37,430 nucleotides of DNA from NCBI GenBank assembly GCA_029266735.1, contig JAQSWG010000032.1, forward strand, positions 1 through 37,430, in the 5' to 3' direction. The notes beneath the pieces are model-generated. The model saw only the letters and a list, made by a program, of their open reading frames with translations. It did not search any database and was not told where the DNA came from. Of the stretch, positions 24,351-31,647 are shown one piece after another. Both the position numbers and the translations under genes were made by a program. Source of the DNA: Ornithinibacter sp. (GTDB taxonomy: Bacteria > Actinomycetota > Actinomycetes > Actinomycetales > Dermatophilaceae). Every line of letters begins with the position of its first letter. Position 1 is the stretch's first letter.

Positions 24351-26015
24351 CTAGTCGCCCACGGGGCCCGCGCCGAACTCCTCGATCCCGATGACCGGGC
24401 GAAGCGCGCTCTCCACGTCGGGCGTGCTGAAGGCCCTGCGCAGGAGGTCCTTCTCGAGGACGTTGCCGAGAGCTCCCATGATCATCGCCTGGTCGAGCGA
24501 GAGATAGCGCCGGGCGATCGTGCCGTCGATGGCCACCGCGTCGTAGAACCCGCCGGCTCCGTAGGCGTCGAGCCGCTTCTCGATCCGGGTGAGGTTCGCG
24601 GTGGCCTGGCCCCTCTCGTACATCATCGCGAGGAACGAGGCGTGCGGGGTCACGACGCCCGTCTTGAAGTCGGGGTTCGGGTTCGTGGCCGGGCGGCACT
24701 CACCGAAGCCGACGTCGTAGTTGGTGTTCTCCTGGTCGGAGAAGTACCCCTCGGGGTTCATGCCCAACGCGTCGACGCCGTACTCGCGGTAGCCACCCGC
24801 GGGGTTGCTCGAGGGCGAGAAGCCCCAGTAGCCGTAGTCCGCCTCGACGAGGCCGTGCTCCCGCTCGGCCCGGACGTGGAGCGGATGGTTGACACCCCAG
24901 CTGCGCGGCGCCCAGTCCTCCTCGGGGACGAAGACCGCAGGCATGAGCTCCTCGAACATGCTGCCGCCCCACCCGGGCACGATGTGCATGCCACGGTACG
25001 TGTAGGCGCCCTCGTAGACCGAGATGCCGAGGTAGGTGCGCGTCTCGCCCACCGGCTGCATCTCGTGCCACGACCAGTCACAGGTCGCCGGGAAGGTGCG
25101 CCACGGCGCGAAGTAGTGCTGCGCGGGGACCTGGCCGGTCAGGATGCCGAGGTAGCTCGTGATGCGCGTCTCGGAGACGATCGTGTCGTAGTGGTGCGTC
25201 GTGAGCCAGACGTCGCCCCCGCCGATGTGCGTGCCCCGGTAGACGCCGCCGGGGCGGTCGTGGTCGAAGACGTAGAAGCCACCGTGCATGAGGCCGCCCG
25301 GACGCACCACCGGGTGCCCGCCGAGGCCGTCCCCCGGGTTGTAGAAGGCGTCCCACCGCATGCGGGCGAAGATCGCGGCCGCCAGCGGTCCGGCCACGGC
25401 ATCCGAGTTCTTGACGACGAGCAGCGCGGCGCCGAGCCAGCCGTTGTCGACGCTCGACACGAACGGGTGCACCGTGGTGCCGTTCTCGGGCCAGATGAGG
25501 ACCGGGTCGCCGGTGGCCTCGTCGTACCAGTTGTAGTACATGCCACTCGGCTCGTGGTGCTCCATCCCTTCGAGCGTGGTGAGGGTGCGCACGAGGCGAG
25601 CCCGCGCGTCGGCGGCGGAGATGATTCCCAGCTCCCTCGCGACGACGGTCGACCACAGGTACCCGCCGATGTTCGTCGGCGACGTGTACCCGGAGCGGTC
25701 CCCGGGGGCGAGCGACGCTGGGATGTTGTCGGCGGGGAGCCCGGTGTCCGGGTCCGTCATGGCGTCGAGGCTGTGCCAGGTGTCGGCTGCCCAGCGGTGC
25801 AGGCGCGACCGCGGCACTGGCGCATTCCGGCCGCTCTCGAGCGCGCGCGCTCCTCCGGCGGCGGCGGGGGTGCCGGCGTGTGCCGGCGCGCCCAGGCCGA
25901 AGGCGGCGAGCGCCGCCGCCCCGCCGACGAGCAGGTGGCGCCGCGCGGGGAGGACGGGCGTCGGCTCGCCCTCCCCGTGGTCGCCGGTGGATGGGGACGT
26001 GGTGTGGTCTGACAT
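24351..26015 (-). CDS. Tat-exported glycoamylase-domain (PF10091, GH144-like) endo-glucanase
   Basis: A 554-residue secreted hydrolase. The N-terminus has a twin-arginine signal (ARRHLLVGG at 24-32, hydrophobic run, AHA cleavage near residue 47). The mature part matches the PF10091 glycoamylase fold: SPTNIGGYLWSTVVARELG, MYYNWYD, VSSVDNGWLGAALLV, GGSMFEELMPAV, YGYWGFSPSSNP and VVTPHASFLAMMY. That fold is shared by GH144 endo-beta-1,2-glucanases and the middle domain of cyclic beta-1,2-glucan synthases. Together with the SOGP-like phosphorylase it points to extracellular cutting of beta-1,2-glucan. The ATG at 26015 has GGAG nine bases upstream, though the frame is open further. Catalytic residues cannot be named with certainty. 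Linkage specificity is inferred from context. Confidence 0.83.
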   Translation of the reverse strand: MSDHTTSPSTGDHGEGEPTPVLPARRHLLVGGAAALAAFGLGAPAHAGTPAAAGGARALESGRNAPVPRSRLHRWAADTWHSLDAMTDPDTGLPADNIPASLAPGDRSGYTSPTNIGGYLWSTVVARELGIISAADARARLVRTLTTLEGMEHHEPSGMYYNWYDEATGDPVLIWPENGTTVHPFVSSVDNGWLGAALLVVKNSDAVAGPLAAAIFARMRWDAFYNPGDGLGGHPVVRPGGLMHGGFYVFDHDRPGGVYRGTHIGGGDVWLTTHHYDTIVSETRITSYLGILTGQVPAQHYFAPWRTFPATCDWSWHEMQPVGETRTYLGISVYEGAYTYRGMHIVPGWGGSMFEELMPAVFVPEEDWAPRSWGVNHPLHVRAEREHGLVEADYGYWGFSPSSNPAGGYREYGVDALGMNPEGYFSDQENTNYDVGFGECRPATNPNPDFKTGVVTPHASFLAMMYERGQATANLTRIEKRLDAYGAGGFYDAVAIDGTIARRYLSLDQAMIMGALGNVLEKDLLRRAFSTPDVESALRPVIGIEEFGAGPVGD

Positions 26016-26071
26016 GGTGTCGACTCCGATCGGGTCCGAAGGTGCAACGGCGGAACGGCAGTTCGCGTGGG

Positions 26072-26896
26072 CTACTTGATCCCGGTGGTGGCGATGCCCT
26101 CGATGAACCTGCGCTGGAAGGCGAGGAATACCAGGAGGATGGGCATGACCACGACGGTGGCCCCTGCGAGCAGGAGGCCGTAGTTGGTGGCGTTCTGGCC
26201 CTTGGAGAAGAGCGCGAGCGCGACGGGCAGCGTGTAGGTGTCCTCGGTCTGCGCGACGACCAGGGGCCAGAGGAAGTTGTTCCAGCTGGCGAGGAAGGTG
26301 AGGATGCCGAGGGTCGCGAGGGCCGGACCGCACAGCGGCAGGATGATCCGCGCGAAGATCCTCAGCTCCCCCGCGCCGTCGACCCGACCTGCGTCGAGCA
26401 GGTCGGGGGGCAGGCCCTTGATGTACTGCCGCATGAGGAAGACCCCGAAGGGTGCGACGAGGAACGGCAGGATGAGCCCCGGCAGGGTGTCGACGAGCCC
26501 GACGTTCGCCACGAGGACGAACAGGGGGACGAAGGTCACCACTCCGGGGATGAGCAGCGTCCCCATGACGAGCGCGAACAGCGCCCTTTTGCCCGGGAAC
26601 TCGAGCATGGCGAGGGCGTAGCCCAGCATCGAGCAGAAGAGCAGGTTCCCCGCGGTGACGACGACCGCGACGATCGTCGAGTTCAGGAAGTACGCGCCGA
26701 AGTTCGCCTTCGAGAACAGCTCGGCGTAGTTGTCGAGTGTGGGGTCCTCGGGCCACCACGTGGGCGGGGTCTGGCGCAGCTCTGCCGTGGTCTTCACGCT
26801 GCCGAGCAGCATCCAGACGAACGGCGCCGCGACGGCCAGGACGGCGATCGTGAGGATGGCGTAGAGCCACCACTTGCTTCTGGTGGACGTGTTCAT
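26072..26896 (-). CDS. Sugar ABC transporter permease (MalG type)
   Basis: A 274-residue inner-membrane permease with six helices of the CUT1 carbohydrate-import family. The cytoplasmic EAA loop that docks the ATPase reads DAGRVDGAGELRIFARIILP (168-187), with the invariant Gly. It forms the channel with the permease encoded seven bases upstream. The two permeases and the lipoprotein upstream make a complete importer apart from the ATPase, which is not in this window; in actinobacteria a shared MsiK-type ATPase usually serves such systems. The expected cargo is oligosaccharide released by the exported hydrolase encoded next. Confidence 0.94.
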   Translation of the reverse strand: MNTSTRSKWWLYAILTIAVLAVAAPFVWMLLGSVKTTAELRQTPPTWWPEDPTLDNYAELFSKANFGAYFLNSTIVAVVVTAGNLLFCSMLGYALAMLEFPGKRALFALVMGTLLIPGVVTFVPLFVLVANVGLVDTLPGLILPFLVAPFGVFLMRQYIKGLPPDLLDAGRVDGAGELRIFARIILPLCGPALATLGILTFLASWNNFLWPLVVAQTEDTYTLPVALALFSKGQNATNYGLLLAGATVVVMPILLVFLAFQRRFIEGIATTGIK

Positions 26897-26903
26897 GGGG
26901 GCC

Positions 26904-27863
26904 TCACGTGTTCTCTCGCAGGGCGCGGAACTGCAGCGCGGTGATGACGGCCACGGCGACGAAGATGATGTAGCTCAGCGCCGCGGCATACCCGTAGTTG
27001 CCGAACCCGAACTGCCGGTAGGTGTACAGGGACATCGAGAGGGTGCTGTCCAGGGGCCCGCCGTTGGTCATGACGAAGGGCTCCTCGAAGAACTGCAGGT
27101 AGCCGATCATCGTCGTCACGGAGACGAAGAGGATGACGGGGCGCAGCAGCGGCAGCGTGATGTGCAGGAACCGTTGCCAGGTGTTGGCACCGTCGATGGA
27201 GGCGGCCTCGTGCAGCGCCCAGGGCACGCCCTGGAGCCCTGCGAGGAAGATGATCATCCCTGTGCCGAAGTTGCGCCAGGCGGCCATCATGATCAGCCCG
27301 GGCATGGACCAGTTCGCGTCACCCAGCCAGTTGGGGCCGTCGATGCCGAACCAGCCGAGGACCGTGTTGATGAGGCCGAACTCGTCCCGGAGGAGGTACT
27401 GCCACACCACGGCGACAGCGACGATCGAGGTGATGACCGGTGTGTAGAAGCCCAGCCGGAAGACGGACCGGAACTTCGTGATGCCGCGGTCGAGGGCGAC
27501 CGCCGCCGCGAGCGCCAGCAGGATCGTCAGCGGCACCCCGACGAGGACGAAGTAGGCCGTGTTGCGGATCGCCCGGAGGAAGGTCTCGTCGGACAGGGCC
27601 CTCGTGTAGTTCTCCAGGCCGATGACGTCGACCGAGAAGGGAGTCCGGAGGTCCTTGGCCCGGGTGTCCGTGAAGCTCATGAACAGCGACTGGGCCACCG
27701 GCCAGAGCGTGAAGACGAGGAAGAGCAGGCAGAACGGCAGGGCCAGCACCCAGGCCGCCCGCCCCTCTCGCAAGCCCGTCGAGCGACGACGCTTGGGAGA
27801 GGGGCCACCCTCGGTGCCCGTGGCGCGCTGGCTGCTGGGAGCGCGCTCGATGGCGGTGGACAT
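26904..27863 (-). CDS. Sugar ABC transporter permease (MalF type)
   Basis: A 319-residue inner-membrane protein with a basic N-terminal tail of about 35 residues and six helices, the first at about 37-61. The EAA motif EAASIDGANTWQRFLHITLP (219-238) is a textbook match for CUT1 permeases. It pairs with the MalG-type permease downstream (seven-base gap) and begins two bases after the stop of the binding-protein gene, so all three are one transcript under the LacI regulator at the head of the operon. Confidence 0.95.
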   Translation of the reverse strand: MSTAIERAPSSQRATGTEGGPSPKRRRSTGLREGRAAWVLALPFCLLFLVFTLWPVAQSLFMSFTDTRAKDLRTPFSVDVIGLENYTRALSDETFLRAIRNTAYFVLVGVPLTILLALAAAVALDRGITKFRSVFRLGFYTPVITSIVAVAVVWQYLLRDEFGLINTVLGWFGIDGPNWLGDANWSMPGLIMMAAWRNFGTGMIIFLAGLQGVPWALHEAASIDGANTWQRFLHITLPLLRPVILFVSVTTMIGYLQFFEEPFVMTNGGPLDSTLSMSLYTYRQFGFGNYGYAAALSYIIFVAVAVITALQFRALRENT

Positions 27864-27865
27864 GA

Positions 27866-29143
27866 TCAGCCGCCGGTGCCGATCGAGTCGGCCTGGGACT
27901 GGACGGTCTTCAGAGCGGCCGCGGGGTCAGCGCCCGTCTTCGTGACCTTCTCCATCTCGGTGTCGAAGGAGGTGACGACCTGCTCCCAGGTGGGGAACGA
28001 CGGGGGAGCCTGCGCGGTCTCGAGCTGCTTGCCGAAGACGGCCAGCTTCGTGTCGGCCGTGAGGGCGGGGTCCTGCCAGGCGCTCTTGACGGAGGGCAGG
28101 TCGGTGGAGAGCGTGTACCACTTCGCCTGGACCTTCGGGTCGGCGAGCCACTGGACGAACTTCCAGGACGAGTCGCGGTTCTTCGTGTTCTTGAACACGA
28201 CGAGGTTGGAGCCGCCGACGAAGGACGAGGACTGCTGGTCAGCGGGGATCTGCATGACGTCGTACTTGTCCTTGAACCCCTCGCCACCGGCCTTCTCGAC
28301 GGCCGACATCATCCAGGGGCCGGAGATGAACATCGGCACCTTGCCACTGACGAAGTCCGGCTCGGTGGTGGGCGTCGCCGGGGCCGCCTTGTCGGAGATG
28401 CCCTCGGTGAAGAAGGACTGGTAGTACTGCGTGGCCTTGAGGACCTCGGGGCTGTCGAAGTTGTACGCCTTGCCGTCGTCCTTGGTGAGGTCCGCGCCCG
28501 CCGACCACGCGAACGGCATGACCGACTGCCAGGAGCCCACGCCGCCGGCCTGCAGTCCGATGCCCCACGTGGCGTCGGCCTTCTCCTGCATCGCCTTGGC
28601 CATCGACTTCAGGCCTTCCCAGTCCGTCGGAGGGCTGGTGATGCCCGCCTTCTCGGCGAGGTCGGTGCGGTAGTAGACGAGGCGCGTCTCGACGTACCAG
28701 GGGATGCCGTACGACGTTCCGTCGACCTCCGTGGTCTTCTGGGCCCCCTCGAAGAAGACGGACTTGTCGATCTGCCCGGGGGTCGGGTCGAGGGCGCCGA
28801 GCTCGGCGAACTCACCCATCCACGTCGTGCCGACCATTGCGACGTCGGGTGTCTTGTTGGCGGTGATGGCGGTCGTGAACTTGTCGTGCGCGGCGTCCCA
28901 GGGGATGGCGGTGACCTCCACCTTCGCGCCGGGGTTGGCGGACTCGAACTCCTTCGCGAGCTCCGGCAGCTTCTCGCCCTCGGCGCCCATCGCCCACACG
29001 GTGATGGTCCCCGTGGCTGCCCCGGTGGCCACCGCCTCCCCGGTCTCACCGGCTGGGCTCTCGGCGGCATCGCGTCCGCAGGCGGACAAGGTCAGCGCGG
29101 CGGCGGCCAGGCCGGCCACGGTGATGGTGGAGGTGCGTCTCAT
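27866..29143 (-). CDS. Extracellular sugar-binding lipoprotein (family 1)
   Basis: A 425-residue substrate-binding protein of the CUT1 importer, anchored outside the membrane by a lipidated cysteine: signal peptide MRRTSTITVAGLAAAALTLS followed by Cys22 in the lipobox LSAC. The mature part is a two-lobed family 1 solute-binding fold (TITVWAMGAEGEKLPELAKE at its start, GKVPMFISGPWMMSAVEKAG in the middle). The start is the ATG at 29143; the frame is open 96 bases further but only this start gives a signal peptide. It follows lacI by seven bases. A sophorooligosaccharide ligand is inferred from the neighbouring GH94, GH144-like and GH3 genes, as for Lin1841 of Listeria. Confidence 0.94.
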   Translation of the reverse strand: MRRTSTITVAGLAAAALTLSACGRDAAESPAGETGEAVATGAATGTITVWAMGAEGEKLPELAKEFESANPGAKVEVTAIPWDAAHDKFTTAITANKTPDVAMVGTTWMGEFAELGALDPTPGQIDKSVFFEGAQKTTEVDGTSYGIPWYVETRLVYYRTDLAEKAGITSPPTDWEGLKSMAKAMQEKADATWGIGLQAGGVGSWQSVMPFAWSAGADLTKDDGKAYNFDSPEVLKATQYYQSFFTEGISDKAAPATPTTEPDFVSGKVPMFISGPWMMSAVEKAGGEGFKDKYDVMQIPADQQSSSFVGGSNLVVFKNTKNRDSSWKFVQWLADPKVQAKWYTLSTDLPSVKSAWQDPALTADTKLAVFGKQLETAQAPPSFPTWEQVVTSFDTEMEKVTKTGADPAAALKTVQSQADSIGTGG

Positions 29144-29150
29144 CGGTCTC

Positions 29151-30197
29151 TCACTTTCTCGGTGGTGGTGTCGAAAGGTAGGTCTGGGGGTGGCTTCTGC
29201 GCGGACGATCGGCGTGCTCTTCGCACCCGCACGAGCCACGGATCACGAGCTCGGTGGGCAGGACGTGGCGTGTCGCTCGGGGTGGGGCCCCGCCCACCAG
29301 CTCGTGGAGGCGGTCGGCCGCGAGGGCGCCGAGCTGGTGGACGGGCTGACGGACCGTCGTCAGCCCGGGCCGGACTCGCGCGGTCATGACGTCGTCCCAG
29401 CCGACGACGGCGACGTCGTCCGGGACGTCCATGCCGGCATCGGTGAGCCGGGCCATGATGGCCAGGGCCACCTCGTCGTTGCAGCACACCAGCCCGTCCG
29501 CAGCGAGGTCGCCCGCGAGAAGGCGCTCCGCGACGACGATGCCGTCGCGTTCCCGGAACTCGACGTGAACGGGCTCGGCGGCACGCAGCCCGCGGTCCTC
29601 GTGCGCCTGGGTGAACCCCTCGTACCGCTCGAGGACGTCGGGGGCCGCCGTGGTGTCACCGACGAAGAGCAGCCGCGTGCGCCCGTGCGCGAGAAGGTGG
29701 TCGGTGAGCTCGTGTGCACTGTCGACGTTCTCGGCCGTGATGGCCTCCACGCCGGGCGGCGCACCCCCCGCGACGACCACGACCGGCCGGGTGCTTCTCC
29801 CGATGTGCGCAGCCAGCCCACCGAAGACGCAGATGGCGTCGACGCGGCTGGCCAGCGTGCTGAACGGCTTGGCCAGGTCCCTGGCACCGCCGAGGAGGAG
29901 CATGACGCCCCGGCCCAGCTCACCGGCTCGGGTCTCGAACCCCACCAGCAGCTCGGAGTAGTAGGGCCCGCTCAGCTCGGGCAGGAGGAGGCCGTAGGTG
30001 TCGTGCTGACGGACGGCGAGGCTGCGGGCGGCTCCCGAGGGGACGTAGTCGAGCTCCTCCACCGCCTCCAGGACCTGACGGCGCGCGCGCTCCGAGACGA
30101 CCCCGGAGTCCTGCAGCACCCGGGAGACGGTCGCGATCGAGACCCCGGCGCGCTCGGCGACGGAGTAGATCGTCACACCGTTCCCGCTGACTCTCAT
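29151..30197 (-). CDS. LacI family transcriptional regulator
   Basis: A 348-residue repressor. The helix-turn-helix and hinge lie at about 8-60 (VTIYSVAERAGVSIATVSRVLQ, shown here as IYSVAERAGVSIATVSRVL) and the remainder is a periplasmic-binding-protein-like sugar sensor (TYGLLLPELSGPYYSELLVG onward). It is the first gene of the operon and its leader carries a palindromic LacI-type operator, so it should repress its own operon until the oligosaccharide or a derivative binds. This places regulator, importer and exported hydrolase under one switch. The C-terminal about 20 residues are an unstructured extension. Confidence 0.95.
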   Translation of the reverse strand: MRVSGNGVTIYSVAERAGVSIATVSRVLQDSGVVSERARRQVLEAVEELDYVPSGAARSLAVRQHDTYGLLLPELSGPYYSELLVGFETRAGELGRGVMLLLGGARDLAKPFSTLASRVDAICVFGGLAAHIGRSTRPVVVVAGGAPPGVEAITAENVDSAHELTDHLLAHGRTRLLFVGDTTAAPDVLERYEGFTQAHEDRGLRAAEPVHVEFRERDGIVVAERLLAGDLAADGLVCCNDEVALAIMARLTDAGMDVPDDVAVVGWDDVMTARVRPGLTTVRQPVHQLGALAADRLHELVGGAPPRATRHVLPTELVIRGSCGCEEHADRPRRSHPQTYLSTPPPRK

Positions 30198-30212
30198 CCC
30201 AGCCCTCGTCGT

Positions 30213-30226
30213 TGAAAGCGCTTACA
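30213..30226. promoter_or_regulatory. LacI-family operator upstream of the sugar operon
   Basis: TGAAAGCGCTTACA is a near-perfect palindrome around a central CG and fits the LacI/GalR pattern TGnAAnCGnTTnCA. It sits 15 bases upstream of the lacI start codon. I found no second copy before the GH94 or GH3 genes. The rest of the gap to 30336 is unusually AT-rich for this window and must contain the promoter; no clear -10/-35 pair stands out. Confidence 0.8.
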
Positions 30227-30336
30227 TGCCTGATGGAGTGATCTTGCCCACGTCCATACCCGTTCTGGGGGCTTAGCACCTCACGAATTGGTATACGTCC
30301 CCGATTCGTTCCCGTGCCGGCGGGTCCGGGCAGCGG

Positions 30337-31647
30337 TCAGTGCGTCCCGGCCCCGGCGAGCGCGGCTCGGGCGCGGGCCGGCCCCGGACCGTCGACGAGG
30401 GAGCTGCTCAGCCGGTCGAGGCGGGTTCTGGTCGGGGCCGGGAGATCGAGCAGGCGGGTGGCGGCATCGCGGATCTCGGCGGCAGTGGAGGCGTTGGCGT
30501 CGAGCGCCTCGCCGAGTCCGGACTCCTCGACGGCTGCGGCGCCGGCGAACTGGTCGGTGGACAGCGGCAGCAGGAGCAACGGCACCCCGCAGGTGAGGGC
30601 CTCGGTGACGCTGTTGTTGCCGCCGTGCGAGACGGCGAGGGCGGCGCGGCCGAGGATGGTGACCTGGGGCAGCACGGCTCGCACGAGCCACGAGTCCGGC
30701 ACCGGACCCAGCTCGGCCGGATGCGTGGACCCACTCGCCAGGGCGACGCGGACGTCGAGCGGGCGTAGCGCCTCGGCCACCCGCGCCAGGACGTCGGAGC
30801 GCACGGAGAGGAAGCTCCCCAGGCTGACGTAGACGACCGGCTGTTCGCTGCCGCCGAGCCACTCGGCGACCTCGGGGTCGTGCGCCTCGCGGCGCACTGC
30901 GGACCCGAGGAAGGCGTTGGGGGGCAGGGCCGCCGTCCGCGACGGGGCGTGCAGCTCGGACGGGTAGTTGAGTAGCAGCACGTCTCCAGTCTCGGCGAAG
31001 GCGTCGTCGCTGGGAGTGGCGGTCGGAGAGAGGGTGCTGAGGGCGGCGTTCCACTGCTCGGTGAAGTCGTCGCGGACCGCGCTGCACAGCGCCCTGAGCG
31101 CGGCCAGGTGCTCGGGCTCGGGGCGGATGGCGCTCGGGAAGTCCGGCGGGCAGCCGTAGACCTCGTCCCCGACCGTCAGGGCGGTGGGGTGCCCCAGGAC
31201 GACGTCGGCGTGCGGGATGCCGCCGGCAATCAGGCCGATACGCGCGCCGAAGGCGAGGTGGTCGACGATCACCGCGTCCGGTTCGACGCGGTCCACGACT
31301 CTCCGGACGTGCCGGGCGGTGCCCACGGGGTCCCAGAGAAGGTCCCGCCGGCGGGCTCGTGCCTGGAAGGTGAGGGTCTCGACCGCCCCGAGCCTGGTGG
31401 CATCGAAGAAGCCCCGAAGAGTGTCGTCCTCGCCGCGCGGCTGGTCCTCGGCCCGGATCACGCCGGGGTTCGAGCCGCGGCCGAGCCGAAGGTCCTCGCG
31501 GGTGTAGCCGAATCCCTCGACGATGTCGTGGGTGGCCGGGCCGGTGGCGACGACCACTCGCTCACCGGCCTCCTGCCACGCGGTCGCGAGGGTGGCCAGG
31601 GGGTAGAGGTGGGAGGCGTAGTCCGGGCTCACCACGAGGAGGGTCAC
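30337..31647 (-). CDS. GT1-like glycosyltransferase (MGT/UGT type)
   Basis: A 436-residue GT-B glycosyltransferase that probably moves a sugar from a nucleotide donor to a small hydrophobic acceptor. The C-terminal donor site has VVYVSLGSF and the signature SHGGNNSVTEALTCGVPLLLL (about 338-358, written as SHGGNNSVTEAL plus CGVPLLLLP), followed by the STDQ that contacts the sugar. The N-terminal half is the acceptor domain (VDHLAFGARIGLIAGGIPHA). The start is GTG, overlapping the stop of the upstream HEAT/GT4 gene as GTGA, so the two are coupled. The acceptor is unknown; the neighbouring ECF-controlled genes suggest, but do not prove, a shared pathway. Confidence 0.9.
   Translation of the reverse strand: MTLLVVSPDYASHLYPLATLATAWQEAGERVVVATGPATHDIVEGFGYTREDLRLGRGSNPGVIRAEDQPRGEDDTLRGFFDATRLGAVETLTFQARARRRDLLWDPVGTARHVRRVVDRVEPDAVIVDHLAFGARIGLIAGGIPHADVVLGHPTALTVGDEVYGCPPDFPSAIRPEPEHLAALRALCSAVRDDFTEQWNAALSTLSPTATPSDDAFAETGDVLLLNYPSELHAPSRTAALPPNAFLGSAVRREAHDPEVAEWLGGSEQPVVYVSLGSFLSVRSDVLARVAEALRPLDVRVALASGSTHPAELGPVPDSWLVRAVLPQVTILGRAALAVSHGGNNSVTEALTCGVPLLLLPLSTDQFAGAAAVEESGLGEALDANASTAAEIRDAATRLLDLPAPTRTRLDRLSSSLVDGPGPARARAALAGAGTH

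Noticed and set aside
23229-26012. Very long open frame on the strand opposite the GH94 and GH144-like genes
   Set aside because: High GC leaves few stops on the opposite strand. The translation is Arg/Val/Gly-rich without domain signatures, and the other strand carries clear enzyme motifs.
30283-30318. ACGAAT...ATTCGT inverted repeat near the end of the GT1-like gene
   Set aside because: The arms are only six bases and the spacing is wide. It could be a weak operator or part of a promoter, but support is insufficient.
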